Shown: in pieces, positions 8,636 through 17,700 of the stretch
Numbering within the stretch: the first letter of the stretch is position 1
Layout of the letters: every line of letters starts with the position of its first letter
Assembly: GCF_035634895.1 (NCBI RefSeq)
Contig: NZ_DASQCC010000095.1
Coordinates: 1-64,000, forward strand
DNA length: 64,000 nt
Direction of reading: 5' to 3'
Source of the DNA: Actinophytocola sp035634895
GTDB taxonomy: Bacteria > Actinomycetota > Actinomycetes > Mycobacteriales > Pseudonocardiaceae
The notes under the pieces: generated by a model
What the model saw: only the letters and a program-made list of their open reading frames with translations
The model's database searches: none
What the model was told of the DNA's origin: nothing
Made by a program: the position numbers and the translations under genes

Positions 8636-9814
8636 ATGGCAAGCGGTTTGCCACCGCTGGTGGAGCCGGCCGCCGAGCTGACCAAGGACGAGGTCGCCCG
8701 CTACAGCCGTCACCTGATCATCCCGGATGTCGGGGTCGACGGGCAGAAGCGGTTGAAGAACGCGAAGGTGCTCGTCGTCGGCGCCGGTGGGCTGGGCAGC
8801 CCCGCCCTGCTGTACCTGGCCGCGGCCGGCGTTGGCACGCTCGGCGTCATCGACTTCGACGTCGTCGACGAGTCGAACCTGCAGCGCCAGGTGATTCACG
8901 GCGTCTCGGACGTCGGCAAGCCGAAGGCGGTGTCGGCCAAGGAGTCGATCGCCGAGATCAACCCGCTCGTGCACGTTGTCCTGCACCAGGAGCAGCTGAC
9001 CTCGGACAACGCGCTGGCGGTGTTCGCCGGCTACGACCTGATCCTGGACGGCACCGACAACTTCGCCACCCGCTACCTGGTCAACGACGCCGCGGTGCTG
9101 CTGGGCAAGCCGTACGTCTGGGGCTCGATCTTCCGGTTCGAGGGCCAGGTCAGCGTGTTCTGGGAGGACGCGCCGAACGGTCAGGGCCTGAACTACCGCG
9201 ACCTCTACCCAGAGCCCCCGCCGCCCGGCATGGTCCCGTCGTGCGCCGAGGGCGGCGTCCTCGGCGTGCTGTGCGCGTCGATCGGCTCGGTGATGGTGAC
9301 CGAGGCCATCAAGCTGATCACGGGGATCGGCGAGCCACTGCTGGGCCGCCTGATGGTGTACGACGCGCTGGAGATGTCGTACCGGACGATTCGTATCCGC
9401 AAGGACCCCGAGACCAAGCCGATCGAGGGCCTGATCGACTACGACGCGTTCTGCGGCGTGGTGTCGGACGACGCCCAGCAGGCGGCGGCCAACCACACGA
9501 TCACCCCGAGGGAGCTCAAGGAGAAGTTCGACCGCGGCGACAACTTCGCCCTGATCGACGTCCGCGAGCCACACGAGTACGAGATCGTGAAGATCCCCGG
9601 CTCGGTCCTGATCCCGAAGGACGAGATCCTGTCCGGGGCCGCGCTCGCGTCGCTGCCACAGGACAAGCCGATCGTGCTGCACTGCAAGTCCGGCGCCCGC
9701 TCCGCGGAGGCGCTGGCCGCGCTCCACAAGGCCGGCTTCAAGGACGCGGTCCATGTCGGCGGCGGTGTCCTGGGCTGGGCCCGCGACGTGGACCCGAGCC
9801 TGCCGACGTACTGA
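8636..9814 (+). CDS. moeZ: adenylyltransferase/sulfurtransferase MoeZ (ThiF/MoeB plus rhodanese)
   Basis: A 392-residue enzyme that adenylates the C-terminus of small sulfur-carrier proteins (MoaD, ThiS, CysO type) and then transfers sulfur to make a thiocarboxylate. The N-terminal E1-like domain has RYSRHLIIPDVG, the nucleotide-binding GAGGLGS (49-55), the DESNLQRQV strand and the DGTDNFATRYLVND segment, with conserved Cys in VPSCAEGGVLGVLC. The C-terminal rhodanese domain (about 285-392) has the active loop CKSGARS starting at Cys350, the likely persulfide carrier. The start is the ATG at 8636 behind a strong GAGGAGG site. It corresponds to Rv3206c. The cognate carrier-protein genes are not in this window. 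Confidence 0.93.
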   Translation: MASGLPPLVEPAAELTKDEVARYSRHLIIPDVGVDGQKRLKNAKVLVVGAGGLGSPALLYLAAAGVGTLGVIDFDVVDESNLQRQVIHGVSDVGKPKAVSAKESIAEINPLVHVVLHQEQLTSDNALAVFAGYDLILDGTDNFATRYLVNDAAVLLGKPYVWGSIFRFEGQVSVFWEDAPNGQGLNYRDLYPEPPPPGMVPSCAEGGVLGVLCASIGSVMVTEAIKLITGIGEPLLGRLMVYDALEMSYRTIRIRKDPETKPIEGLIDYDAFCGVVSDDAQQAAANHTITPRELKEKFDRGDNFALIDVREPHEYEIVKIPGSVLIPKDEILSGAALASLPQDKPIVLHCKSGARSAEALAALHKAGFKDAVHVGGGVLGWARDVDPSLPTY

Positions 9815-9822
9815 TTCGGCGT

Positions 9823-9860
9823 ACGCGCCCGCCCGGTCCCACCCGGCCGCGCGGGCGCGT
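9823..9860 (+). terminator. GC-rich hairpin terminator after moeZ
   Basis: A perfect 10-base inverted repeat, ACGCGCCCGC (9823-9832) and GCGGGCGCGT (9851-9860), 9 bases after the moeZ stop, with an 18-base loop and only a weak T-run. It fits an actinobacterial intrinsic terminator. The rest of the gap to 9996 shows nothing else I can identify. Confidence 0.55.
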
Positions 9861-9996
9861 CCCGTATCTCGACCCGAGGTCGCACCCCGCCCGCCTGACC
9901 GACCGGGTGACCGTCGCCGCCGATTCGGGTCAGGGCGCGCCACGACCGCGTGGCATTCACGACGTGTGACGGGTCGGGCGGGTAGCGTGGCCGCTC

Positions 9997-10785
9997 GTGA
10001 CCGCGTCCCCGCCGCCCCAGCACGTGCGTGCCTCGTTCGGCGCGAAGGACAGCGTGCCGGAACTGGTCGGCGCCGGCACGCAGTGGCGCTGCGACGACAT
10101 CGGCCTGCGCCCGGTCACCAACCCCGCCGAGGCGTCGTGGGTCGCGCAGACGCTCAGCGAGCTGAGCGTGCCCGACCTGCGTATCGGTCGGTCCCTGCGG
10201 TCGAGCGACGGACGGTACGTCGTCGGCGGATGGGTCGGTTTCCGCTACGTCTCCGGCACCCCGGAGCCTCGCTACGACGACGTGATCGCCGCCTCCCTGC
10301 GCCTGCACAAGGCCACCGCCGACCTGCCCGTGCCGCGTTTCGTCGCGACCCGCGCCGACGTGTTCGCCATGGCCGACCGCGCCGCCGCGGGCATCGAGGA
10401 CGCGCCGCTGAACCCGGCGCTCGGCGGGCGGCTGTTCGACGTCATCTCCGGCGCACGCAAGCCGCTCGGGCTACGGCCGCAGGTCGTGCACGGTGACCTC
10501 TTCGGCAACGTCCTCTTCGACGGCGGCGAGCCCCCGGGCATCATCGACCTCGTCGCGTTCAACCGGCCGCCCGAGTGGGCCGCCGCGGTGATGGTCGTCG
10601 ACGCCCTCGCCTGGGGCGGCGCCGACGACGGCCTGCCGAACCGGTGGTCGCACCTGCCCGAGTGGCCGCAGGCACTGTTGCACGCGTTGCTGTTCCGGCT
10701 CGCCGTGCACGCCCTGCACCCGCACTCGACAGAGCAGTCCATGCGTGGCCTGGAGCGTGCCGCGCGACTGGTCACGACGGTCTGA
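9997..10785 (+). CDS. aminoglycoside-phosphotransferase-like protein (TIGR02569 / Rv3205c type)
   Basis: A 262-residue protein. The second half carries a small-molecule-kinase signature: VVHGDLFGNVLF (Brenner-type catalytic loop with Asp and Asn) followed about 10 residues later by GIIDLVAFNRPPEWA, the metal-binding Asp strand. The N-terminal half is less conserved and lacks a classical glycine loop, so phosphotransfer is plausible but not certain. From memory it corresponds to the TIGR02569 family, which is restricted to actinobacteria and follows moeZ there as Rv3205c. GTG start at 9997 after TAGCGTGGCC; there is no strong ribosome site. Substrate unknown. Confidence 0.75.
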   Translation: MTASPPPQHVRASFGAKDSVPELVGAGTQWRCDDIGLRPVTNPAEASWVAQTLSELSVPDLRIGRSLRSSDGRYVVGGWVGFRYVSGTPEPRYDDVIAASLRLHKATADLPVPRFVATRADVFAMADRAAAGIEDAPLNPALGGRLFDVISGARKPLGLRPQVVHGDLFGNVLFDGGEPPGIIDLVAFNRPPEWAAAVMVVDALAWGGADDGLPNRWSHLPEWPQALLHALLFRLAVHALHPHSTEQSMRGLERAARLVTTV

Positions 10786-10882
10786 ACGCCGGCGTCTCGG
10801 GGCAGGCCGAGCGTCAGCGTCTCCGTGCGCGACGCACGCCACCGCGGGTTTCTCAACCAACCGCGATCGTCGATGGCGAGCC

Positions 10883-10908
10883 TGTCGATTTCGGGCCGGT
10901 GCCGCGTC
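10883..10908 (+). promoter_or_regulatory. candidate ECF42-dependent promoter (autoregulation of the sigma locus)
   Basis: TGTCGA at 10883-10888 and CGTC at 10905-10908 are separated by 16 bases. I recall TGTCGA in the -35 and CGA/TC in the -10 region as the motif reported for ECF42 sigma factors in Streptomyces. It lies about 45 bases before the start of the YCII genes and the ECF42-type sigma gene, so the locus probably drives itself. Confidence 0.65.
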
Positions 10909-10953
10909 GTGGGGGTGAGACGCTGCACCGGGCAGCGGACGAGGAGGACACAC

Positions 10954-11295
10954 GTGCAGTACATGTTGATGATCACCGGCGACCACCTCGACAGTCCCGC
11001 CGAGATCGACGCGCGGCCCGAGTTCATGGCCTGGCTGCGTGACGTCGAGTCGCGGGGCGCCCGCCGGGTCGGCACGCTCCTGCGCCCGCCCGTCGAGGCC
11101 GTCACCGTGCGGGTCCGTGACGGCAGGACGCTGCGGTCCGACGGGCCCTTCGCCGAGACCAAGGAGCACGTCGGCGGCGTCGAGATCGTCGAGTGCGCCG
11201 ACCTCGACGAGGCCATCGCCATCGCGTCGACCCATCCGGCGGCCGGCCATCACCCCATCGAGATCCGTCCGTTCTGGCCCATCGAGGAGGACTGA
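10954..11295 (+). CDS. YCII-related (DGPF) protein
   Basis: A 113-residue single-domain protein of the YCII/DGPF family: QYMLMITGD at the start, FMAWLRDVESRGARRVG, the RSDGPFAETKE block that gives the family its name, then EAIAIASTHPAAGHHPIEIRPFW. Such dimeric ferredoxin-like-fold proteins are typical partners of ECF42 sigma factors; their biochemical role is unsettled. The start is GTG 10954 behind GAGGAGG, not the upstream ATG in the same open frame. Its stop overlaps the ATG of the next YCII gene by one base, and a sigma gene follows, so this is a translationally coupled three-gene unit. Confidence 0.88.
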   Translation: MQYMLMITGDHLDSPAEIDARPEFMAWLRDVESRGARRVGTLLRPPVEAVTVRVRDGRTLRSDGPFAETKEHVGGVEIVECADLDEAIAIASTHPAAGHHPIEIRPFWPIEED

Positions 11296-11615
11296 TGCGT
11301 TTCCTGATGTTCGTCACCGTCGACCCCGATCTCGACCCCGTCGATCCCGATCCGATGGCCTGGGCCGACGAGACGACCGCCAACGGCCAGCGCCTCGAAG
11401 GCCAGCGGCTCCGTCCCGTCAGCGACGCCACCACCCTCTGGCCCAAGGACGGCGGCGGCACCTTCGTCTCCGACGGTCCCTTCGCCGAGACCAAGGAACA
11501 GATCGCCGGCTACGACCTCATGGAGTTCGCCAGCGTCGAGGAGGCGGTCGAGGTGGCGGCCAAACACCCGGTCGCGAGGTTCGGCGCGATCGAGCTGCGA
11601 CCCGTATGGGAGTGA
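11295..11615 (+). CDS. YCII-related (DGPF) protein, second copy
   Basis: A 106-residue YCII/DGPF-family protein: MRFLMFVTVDPDLDP, an insert with WADETTANGQRLEGQRLRP, then FVSDGPFAETKEQIAGYDLMEF and KHPVARFGAIELRPVWE. It shares the DGPFAETKE block with its upstream neighbour but diverges elsewhere, so they are old paralogues rather than a recent duplication. The ATG overlaps the preceding TGA by one base, and its own stop lies 10 bases inside the sigma gene. Probably a modulator or effector of the sigma factor; this is inferred from family context. Confidence 0.87.
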   Translation: MRFLMFVTVDPDLDPVDPDPMAWADETTANGQRLEGQRLRPVSDATTLWPKDGGGTFVSDGPFAETKEQIAGYDLMEFASVEEAVEVAAKHPVARFGAIELRPVWE

Positions 11616-12796
11616 GGGAGGCGCTCGACGACGCGTTCCGCTCGGAGTGGGGACGCGTCGTCGCCACGCTGATCCGCGTCACCGGCGACTGGGACCTCGC
11701 CGAGGAGTGTGCCTCGGACGCGTTCGCCAGCGCGTTGGCGACCTGGCCCCGGGACGGCGTGCCGCGCCGCCCCGGGGCGTGGCTCACGACCACCGCACGT
11801 AACCGCGCCCTCGACCGCATCCGCCGCGGCGCCGCCGAGACCAACCGGCTGCGCAGGCTCGCGCCCATCGCGCCGGCGGAGCCGGAGACGGCGGAACCGG
11901 ACGCGGTGCCCGACGACCGGCTGCGGCTGATGTTCACCTGCTGCCACCCGGCCCTGCCGCTGGAGGCACAGGTCGCACTGACGCTGCGCACCCTCGCCGG
12001 GCTCACCACGGTCGAGATCGCGCAGGCGTTCCTGGTGCCGGAGGCGACGATGGCGCAGCGGCTCGTGCGTGCCAAGCGCAAGATCCGCAACGCCCGCATC
12101 CCGTATCGCGTGCCGCCGGCCGAGCTGCTGCCGGAACGCACCACCGGCGTGCTCGGCGTGCTGTACCTGCTGTTCAACCGGGGCTACTCCCGCGCCGAGC
12201 TGTCCACCGAGGCGATCCGGCTCGCCCGCGTGCTCGCCGAGCTGATGCCGGCCGAGCCGGAGACGAAGGGCCTGCTCGCGCTGATGCTGTTCCACGAGAG
12301 CCGCCGCGCGACCCGCACCTACGCGGGCGAGCTGGTCACGCTCGCCGACCAGGACCGCGCCCGCTGGGACCGCGCCATGATCGACGAGGGGGTCGCCGTG
12401 CTCGACGCGGCGTTCGACCGGGCCCGGCCCGGTCCGTACCAGCTGCAGGCGGCGATCGCGGGCTGTCACGCCACCGCCGAGCGGTCGGCGGACACCGACT
12501 GGCAGCGGATCGCCGACCTGTACGGGCTGGTCGCTCGGCTGAATCCGTCACCGGTCGTCGAGCTGAACCGGGCGGTCGCGGTCGCCGAGGTCGACGGCCC
12601 GGCCGCTGGACTGGCGCTGGTGGACCAGCTGCGCGACGATCTTGTCGGCTACCACCTGCTGCCCGCCACCCGCGCGGACCTGTTGCGACGGATGAACCGC
12701 CCGGACGAGGCGAAAGCGGCCTACGAGGAGGCTCTGGAATTGGCGCCCACCGACGTCGAACGCCGTTTTCTGACCCGGCGGATAAACGATCTGTAA
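11606..12796 (+). CDS. ECF-type RNA polymerase sigma factor, ECF42-like with long C-terminal extension
   Basis: A 396-residue sigma factor. Region 2 is near the start (ALDDAFRSEWGRVVATLIRVTGDWDLAEECASDAF, about 4-38, then RPGAWLTTTARNRALDRIRR); region 4 covers about 105-165 (LRLMFTCCHPALP, ALTLRTLAGLTTVEIAQAFLVPEATMAQRLVRAKRKIR). After that a 230-residue helical extension contains YLLFNRGY, LLALMLFHESRR, DRARWDR, RLNPSPVVELNRAVAVAE and a TPR-like NRPDEAKAAYEEALELAP. This architecture, with two DGPF proteins just upstream, is that of ECF42 factors, where the extension takes the place of a separate anti-sigma factor. Start ATG 11606; a GTG at 11612 is possible. A matching promoter motif is at 10883-10908. 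Confidence 0.92.
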   Translation: MGVREALDDAFRSEWGRVVATLIRVTGDWDLAEECASDAFASALATWPRDGVPRRPGAWLTTTARNRALDRIRRGAAETNRLRRLAPIAPAEPETAEPDAVPDDRLRLMFTCCHPALPLEAQVALTLRTLAGLTTVEIAQAFLVPEATMAQRLVRAKRKIRNARIPYRVPPAELLPERTTGVLGVLYLLFNRGYSRAELSTEAIRLARVLAELMPAEPETKGLLALMLFHESRRATRTYAGELVTLADQDRARWDRAMIDEGVAVLDAAFDRARPGPYQLQAAIAGCHATAERSADTDWQRIADLYGLVARLNPSPVVELNRAVAVAEVDGPAAGLALVDQLRDDLVGYHLLPATRADLLRRMNRPDEAKAAYEEALELAPTDVERRFLTRRINDL

Positions 12797-12848
12797 AGGT
12801 GGCACGGGACCGATTACGGGTGCGCTAGCGTGCAAGCGTGAAGCGGCG

Positions 12849-13088
12849 ATGAACGCTGACGACTCGGCCGACGACTCACCCGTCGGTTGTATCGGCGTGC
12901 TGGTGGTCGGTACGCGTGGTGGCGGGGGCCCCGGCGAGGTGCTGGTCAAGATCCGGGGTGGGTCTGAGACGTTTCTCGCCTTCTCCGACGAGCCGCTTCC
13001 GAAAGGCGCGACCGTTCTGGTCGTCGACTCACGAGGGGCGCGTGCGGTCGACGTCACGCCCTGGACAGATCCAATGGGAGCTCTGTGA
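12849..13088 (+). CDS. NfeD-like OB-fold protein lacking membrane part
   Basis: A 79-residue protein (GCIGVLVVGTRGGGGPGEVLVKIRGG, then EPLPKGATVLVVDSRGARAVDVTPW) with the layout of the soluble C-terminal OB-like domain of NfeD proteins. The transmembrane region usual for NfeD is absent. Its TGA overlaps the ATG of a flotillin-type gene (TGATG at 13086-13090), and NfeD-flotillin pairs are widespread in bacteria, which supports the assignment. Probably acts with the flotillin-like protein; the molecular role is not known. Confidence 0.7.
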   Translation: MNADDSADDSPVGCIGVLVVGTRGGGGPGEVLVKIRGGSETFLAFSDEPLPKGATVLVVDSRGARAVDVTPWTDPMGAL

Positions 13089-14218
13089 TGTTCTTCTACC
13101 GCGTGCCCGCCCCCGATGAGGCGATGCTCATCTCCGGCGGCAAGGTCAGGGGCGAGAGCAACGCGCCCTTCCGGGTGGTGACCGGACGGGGCGCGTTCGT
13201 GATGCCCTTCTTCCGCAAGGTCCGGTTCCTCTCGCTGCACATGGCGGAGGCCGAGATCACCGAGACCTGCGTGACCAAGCAGGCGATCACGCTGAAGGTG
13301 CGTGCGGTGATCGCGTTCAAGGTCGGCAACGACATGGAGAGCATCGTCAACGCCGGGCAGCGCTTCCTGTCCGACCAGCGGCAGATGGAGGACCTGACCG
13401 GCCGCATCTTCTCCGGTCACCTGCGGTCGATCGTCGGCGCGATGACCGTCGAGGAGATCATCACCGAGCGGCAGAAGCTGGCACTGGAGGTGCTCGACGC
13501 CTCGGCCACCGAGATGGCGCGGATCGGGCTGACCATCGACTCGCTGCAGATCCAGTCGATCGACGACCTGGACCTCGGCTACATCTCGGCGCTGTCGGCG
13601 CCGCACAACGCCGCCGTCCAGCGGGAGGCGCAGATCGCGCAGGCCAGGGCCAACCAGGCGGCGGCGGAGGCCCAGCAGGAGTCCGCCCGCAAGCAGGCCG
13701 AGTACGCGCGGCAGACGGCCGTCGTGCAGGCCCAGTACAAGGCGGAGATCGACAAGGCGCAGTCCGAGGCCGCCCAGTCCGGCCCGCTCGCGCAGGCGAT
13801 CGCGACACAGGAGGTCATCAACGCCCGGACCGAGCTGGCCCAGCGCGAGGCGTCCCTGCGGGAGCAGCAGCTGGTGGCCGAGGTCGTGAAGCCGGCCCAG
13901 GCCGAGGCGGACCGGGTCCGCATCATCGCGAAGGCCGAGGCCGAGGCGACGGAGATCCAGGCTGCGGCCGCCGCCTCGTACGACCGCGTGGCACTGGACC
14001 GCCTGATCATCGAGCAGCTGCCGCAGATCGTGAAGGAGGCGGCCGGCGGCCTCAAGGGCGCGAACGTCAACATCCTGAGCGGCGCCGACGGCCTGGGCGA
14101 GATGGCGGCAGGCCTGGTAGGCCAGGGCCTGGCCATTCTGGACTCCGTCAAGAAGGGCCTGTCAACCGACCAGCCCAAGGAAGACCCAAACCCCGACCGC
14201 AAGAAGCTCAACCCCTAA
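13088..14218 (+). CDS. flotillin-like SPFH-domain protein
   Basis: A 376-residue SPFH/band-7 protein. It starts immediately with YRVPAPDEAMLISGGK, followed by the band-7 core (VVTGRGAFVMPFFRKVRFLSL, ITLKVRAVIAFKVG, RSIVGAMTVEEIITERQ, IGLTIDSLQIQSIDD), a long Ala/Glu/Gln-rich coiled coil (about 175-300, with many EAxxAA repeats) and a Gly-rich C-terminal segment. Flotillins form oligomeric membrane scaffolds. Here no N-terminal hydrophobic helix precedes the SPFH domain, so attachment must be by short hydrophobic patches or lipidation, or through a partner. Start ATG 13088 (coupled to the NfeD-like gene) rather than GTG 13085. A palindromic repeat cluster follows one base after the stop. Confidence 0.9.
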   Translation: MFFYRVPAPDEAMLISGGKVRGESNAPFRVVTGRGAFVMPFFRKVRFLSLHMAEAEITETCVTKQAITLKVRAVIAFKVGNDMESIVNAGQRFLSDQRQMEDLTGRIFSGHLRSIVGAMTVEEIITERQKLALEVLDASATEMARIGLTIDSLQIQSIDDLDLGYISALSAPHNAAVQREAQIAQARANQAAAEAQQESARKQAEYARQTAVVQAQYKAEIDKAQSEAAQSGPLAQAIATQEVINARTELAQREASLREQQLVAEVVKPAQAEADRVRIIAKAEAEATEIQAAAAASYDRVALDRLIIEQLPQIVKEAAGGLKGANVNILSGADGLGEMAAGLVGQGLAILDSVKKGLSTDQPKEDPNPDRKKLNP

Positions 14219-14219
14219 C

Positions 14220-14383
14220 CGCGAGTCCCGCGTTCAAACACCGCGAGTCCCGCGTTCAAACACCGCGAGTCCCGCGTTCGGACACATCGAGTTGCGGTTT
14301 CGTGCACACAAGATCGGCGCGAACGCGACTCGGTATGTGTGAACGCGGGACTCGGTATGTCTGAACGCGGGACTCGCGGGTTA
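14220..14383. repeat. large palindromic repeat cluster, 22-base units (copy 1)
   Basis: Three direct 22-base units (14220, 14242, 14264) with the core GCGAGTCCCGCGTTC, then a degenerate fourth (14286-14307, with GAGTTGCGGTTTCGTGCAC). The inverse arm follows: GAACGCGACTCGG (14321), GAACGCGGGACTCGG (14341) and GAACGCGGGACTCGC (14363). The whole is a long imperfect palindrome filling the gap between two convergent genes. A second copy with the same architecture is at 23578-23752. Likely a transcription terminator and/or REP-like element. Confidence 0.85.
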
Positions 14384-14671
14384 GGGGTGCCAGCGGTACT
14401 TGCGCATGTTGACCTTTTCGCCGTCGGCGAGGACGCCTTCCGCGCGTAGCAGTTCCAGTTGGCGGCGGGCGAGGCCTTGGGCGGGGACGCCGTTCGAGCG
14501 GATGACGCGGTGCCACGGGAGGTCGTGGCCGTCCTCGGACAGGATGCGTCCCACCAGCCGGGGCGTCGAGGCGGACGCCATGGCGGCGATGTCCCCGTAC
14601 GACGCCACCCGCCCGGGTGGAATCGACCTGATGATCTCCCGCACGCGCTCGTGCAGCTCCTCTGACACCAC
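14381..14671 (-). CDS. alkyltransferase-like (ATL) DNA-damage binding protein
   Basis: A 96-residue protein equal to the C-terminal DNA-binding domain of O6-alkylguanine-DNA alkyltransferase: IPPGRVASYGDIAAMA (helix-turn-helix entry), RLVGRIL, then LPWHRVIRSNG and GLARRQLELLRAEGV. The active-site PCHRV of repair transferases is PWHRV here (Trp53 in place of Cys), which defines the ATL class: these bind O6-alkylguanine without removing the alkyl group and hand the lesion to nucleotide excision repair. It corresponds to Rv3204. GTG start at 14671. Divergent from adnA with 62 bases between them. Confidence 0.9.
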   Translation of the reverse strand: MVSEELHERVREIIRSIPPGRVASYGDIAAMASASTPRLVGRILSEDGHDLPWHRVIRSNGVPAQGLARRQLELLRAEGVLADGEKVNMRKYRWHP

Positions 14672-14733
14672 GGCGACAAGTATGCCGGCGTGCCGGTGTT
14701 ACCGAACCGAGTCCGGCGTGGTTCCATCGTCCG

Positions 14734-17700
14734 GTGGTCGTCGCGAACGCTCCCCGGCTCGTGCGCCGGCCGGTGGCGCCGCGCGCACCGTTCCGGTGGG
14801 AGCCGGCTGCCCAGCGCCTGCTCGCCGGCGCCGGCGGCTTCGTCCGGGTCCTTGGCGGTCCGGGCACCGGCAAGACCTCCCTGCTGACCGAGATCGCCGC
14901 CGACCGCATCCTGAACCAGGGGGTCGATCCCGAGCGGCTGCTCGTCATCACCGCCAACCGGCGGGCGGCGACGGAGACACGGGCCGCCATCGCCCGGCGG
15001 ATCACCGAGCACGACCAGACCGGCGACCTCCCCCGCACGGTCCGCGAACCGCTCGTCCGCACCGTCCACTCCTACGCCTTCTCCGTCCTCCGCCTCCACG
15101 CGCACCTGCGCGACGTGCCGGGCCCGCGCCTGCTCAGCGGTCCCGAGCAGGACGCCGTCGTCCGCGAGCTGCTCGCCGGTGACGTCGAGGACGACGCCCA
15201 CCACCTGTGGCCGGACCGGCTCTGGCCCGCCCTCACCGTGCCGGGCTTCGCCGAGGAGCTCCGCGACCTGATGCTCCGCGCCGCGGAACGCGGGCTCGGC
15301 CCCGAGGACCTGATCAAGGTCGGCAAGGACGCCAAGCGCCCCGAGTGGGTCGCCGTCGGCAGGTTCGCCCGCCAGTACGAGCAGGTCATGCTCCTCGCCA
15401 ACGCCGCGGACAGCGCCGTCGCCCAGGAGTCCGCCCCGGCCCTGGACGCCGCCGAGCTGGTCGCCGGCGCCGTCCTCGCCTTCGAGACCGACCGGGATCT
15501 GCTCACCGCCGAGCGCGACCGCGTCCAGTACCTCCTCGTCGACGACGCCCAGCACCTCGACCCCCTCCAGTACCGCCTGCTCGCCCGGCTCGGTCTCAAA
15601 GCCAAGGAGTTCGTCCTCGCCGGCGATCCCGACCAGGCCGTCTTCACCTTCCGCGGCGCCGAGCCGCGCCTGCTCGCGGACTCCGACCCCGACGGCGGCA
15701 CGGTCGTCCTCACCCACAACCACCGCATGGCCCCCGCGGTACGGGAAGCGGCCGCCCGCCTCGCCGCGCGGCTGCCCGGCACGGCTCCCCAGCGGCCCGC
15801 CCCCAAGGAGACGGTCGAGAACTCCCGCCAGAACGGCCATGTGGACGTTCATCTGCACACCACCGAGGCCGCGGAGGCCGCGTGGATCGCCGACCAGTTC
15901 CGCCGCGCGCACCTCATCGACGGCGTGCCGTGGTCGGAGATGGCGGTCCTGTGCCGTTCGGTCGGCCGCTCCGCCCCGGTCCTGCACCGCGCGCTGGCCG
16001 CCGCGGGCGTCCCGGTCGCCGCCGACGCGGACGAGCTGCCGCTCGCCCGCCAGCCCGCGGTCCGGCCGTTCCTCGACCTGCTCCGCATCGCGACCTACCC
16101 GCACCTGCTGACCGCCGAGCGCGCGGAAACACTGCTGACCAGCCAGTTCGGCGGCGCCGACCCGCTCGCCATCCGCCGCCTGCGTCGCGGTCTGCGCAAA
16201 CTCGAGCTCGCCGCCGGGCAGGACCGGCCCTCCGACGAGCTGCTCGTCGAGGTGCTGAACGACGTCGACCTCCTCACCGCGCTGGACGACGCCGAGGCCG
16301 CGAGCGTCCGCCGCATCGCCGGCCTGCTGGCCACCGCGCGCCAGGCCATCGACGAACGCGTTGGCATCGAACAGGTCCTGTGGCTCGTGTGGCAGGAGAG
16401 CGGCCTGGAGGACCGCTGGGTCAGACAGTCCCAGCGCGGCGGAACCACTGGCGCGCAGGCGGACCGCGACCTCGACGCGATCGTCGGCCTGTTCCACGCG
16501 GCCGCCCGCTACGCCGACCGGCTGCCCGGCGCCGGCGTGACCGGGTTCGCGGACTTCCTCGCCGCGCAACGGATCGTGGGCGACAGCCTGGCCCCGACCG
16601 CGCAGCGCGCGGACACCGTCTCGGTCATCACCGCGCACGCGGCCGTCGGTCGCGAGTGGACGGTCGTGGCCGTTCTCGGTGTGCAGGAAGGAACCTGGCC
16701 GGACCTCCGCCTCCGCGGCTCACTGCTCGGCGTCGAGCGGCTGGTCGACCTTCTCGCGGGCGTCGCCGACTCGGCGCACCTGTCACAGATCGCGCCGCTG
16801 CTGGCCGAGGAACGCCGGCTGCTGCTCGTCGCCGCGAGCCGGGCCCGCGGCCGGCTGCTGGTCTCGGCCATCCGCGGCGAGGACGAGCAGCCGTCGCGGT
16901 TCCTCGGCGAGCTGTCCGGCGTCGACGTCGAGGAGCTGACCGACGCCGGCCGCCCGACCTCGCTCGGCGGCACCCGGCGTGCGCTGGTGCTCGCGGACCT
17001 CGTCGGCGACCTGCGCCGGGCGGTCGTCGACGGCGACGCCACCGAGGAGCGCAGGCGCGACGCGGCCCGCCAGCTCGCCCGCCTCGCCGAGGCCGGCGTG
17101 CCGGGCGCGCACCCTGACAGCTGGTACGGCGTGGCCGACCTGTCGACCAGGAACCCCCTGCGCGACAAGAAGGACAAGGTCACGGTCTCACCGTCCAATG
17201 TGGAGACCCTGGCGAAGTGCCCGCTGCGCTGGGCGATCGAGAGACACGGCGGCACCGACCCCGCCGAGCTGGCGTCGATCACCGGTGTGCTCGTGCACGC
17301 GCTCGCCCAGGCCGCCGCGTCCGGCGCCGACGAGGTGCACCTGCGGGCCGAGCTGGACCGGGCGTGGGACGCCGTCGACGCCGGCGCCCCGTGGTTCTCC
17401 CGCCGCGAACGCGCGCGGGTGCACGCCATGCTGGACACGTTCCTCGCCTGGTTGACGGCCACCCGGGGCGAGCTGACCCAGGTCGCGGTCGAGCACGACT
17501 TCGCGGTGGACGTGCCCGAGGCGCACGTGCGCATCCGCGGCCGCGTCGACCGCCTGGAGAAGGACGGCGAGAACCGCCCGGTCGTCGTGGACGTGAAGAC
17601 CGGCAGGCAGGCGGTCAGCGAGTCCGACGCGCAGGAGCACCCGCAGCTCGCCGTGTACCAGCTGGCCGCCGCGTACGGGGCGTTCGTCGAGCTGGGCCTG

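Noticed and set aside
14220..14383. CRISPR-like array
   Set aside because: Repeat units are immediately adjacent without unique spacers and are mirrored in an inverse arm; no cas genes.
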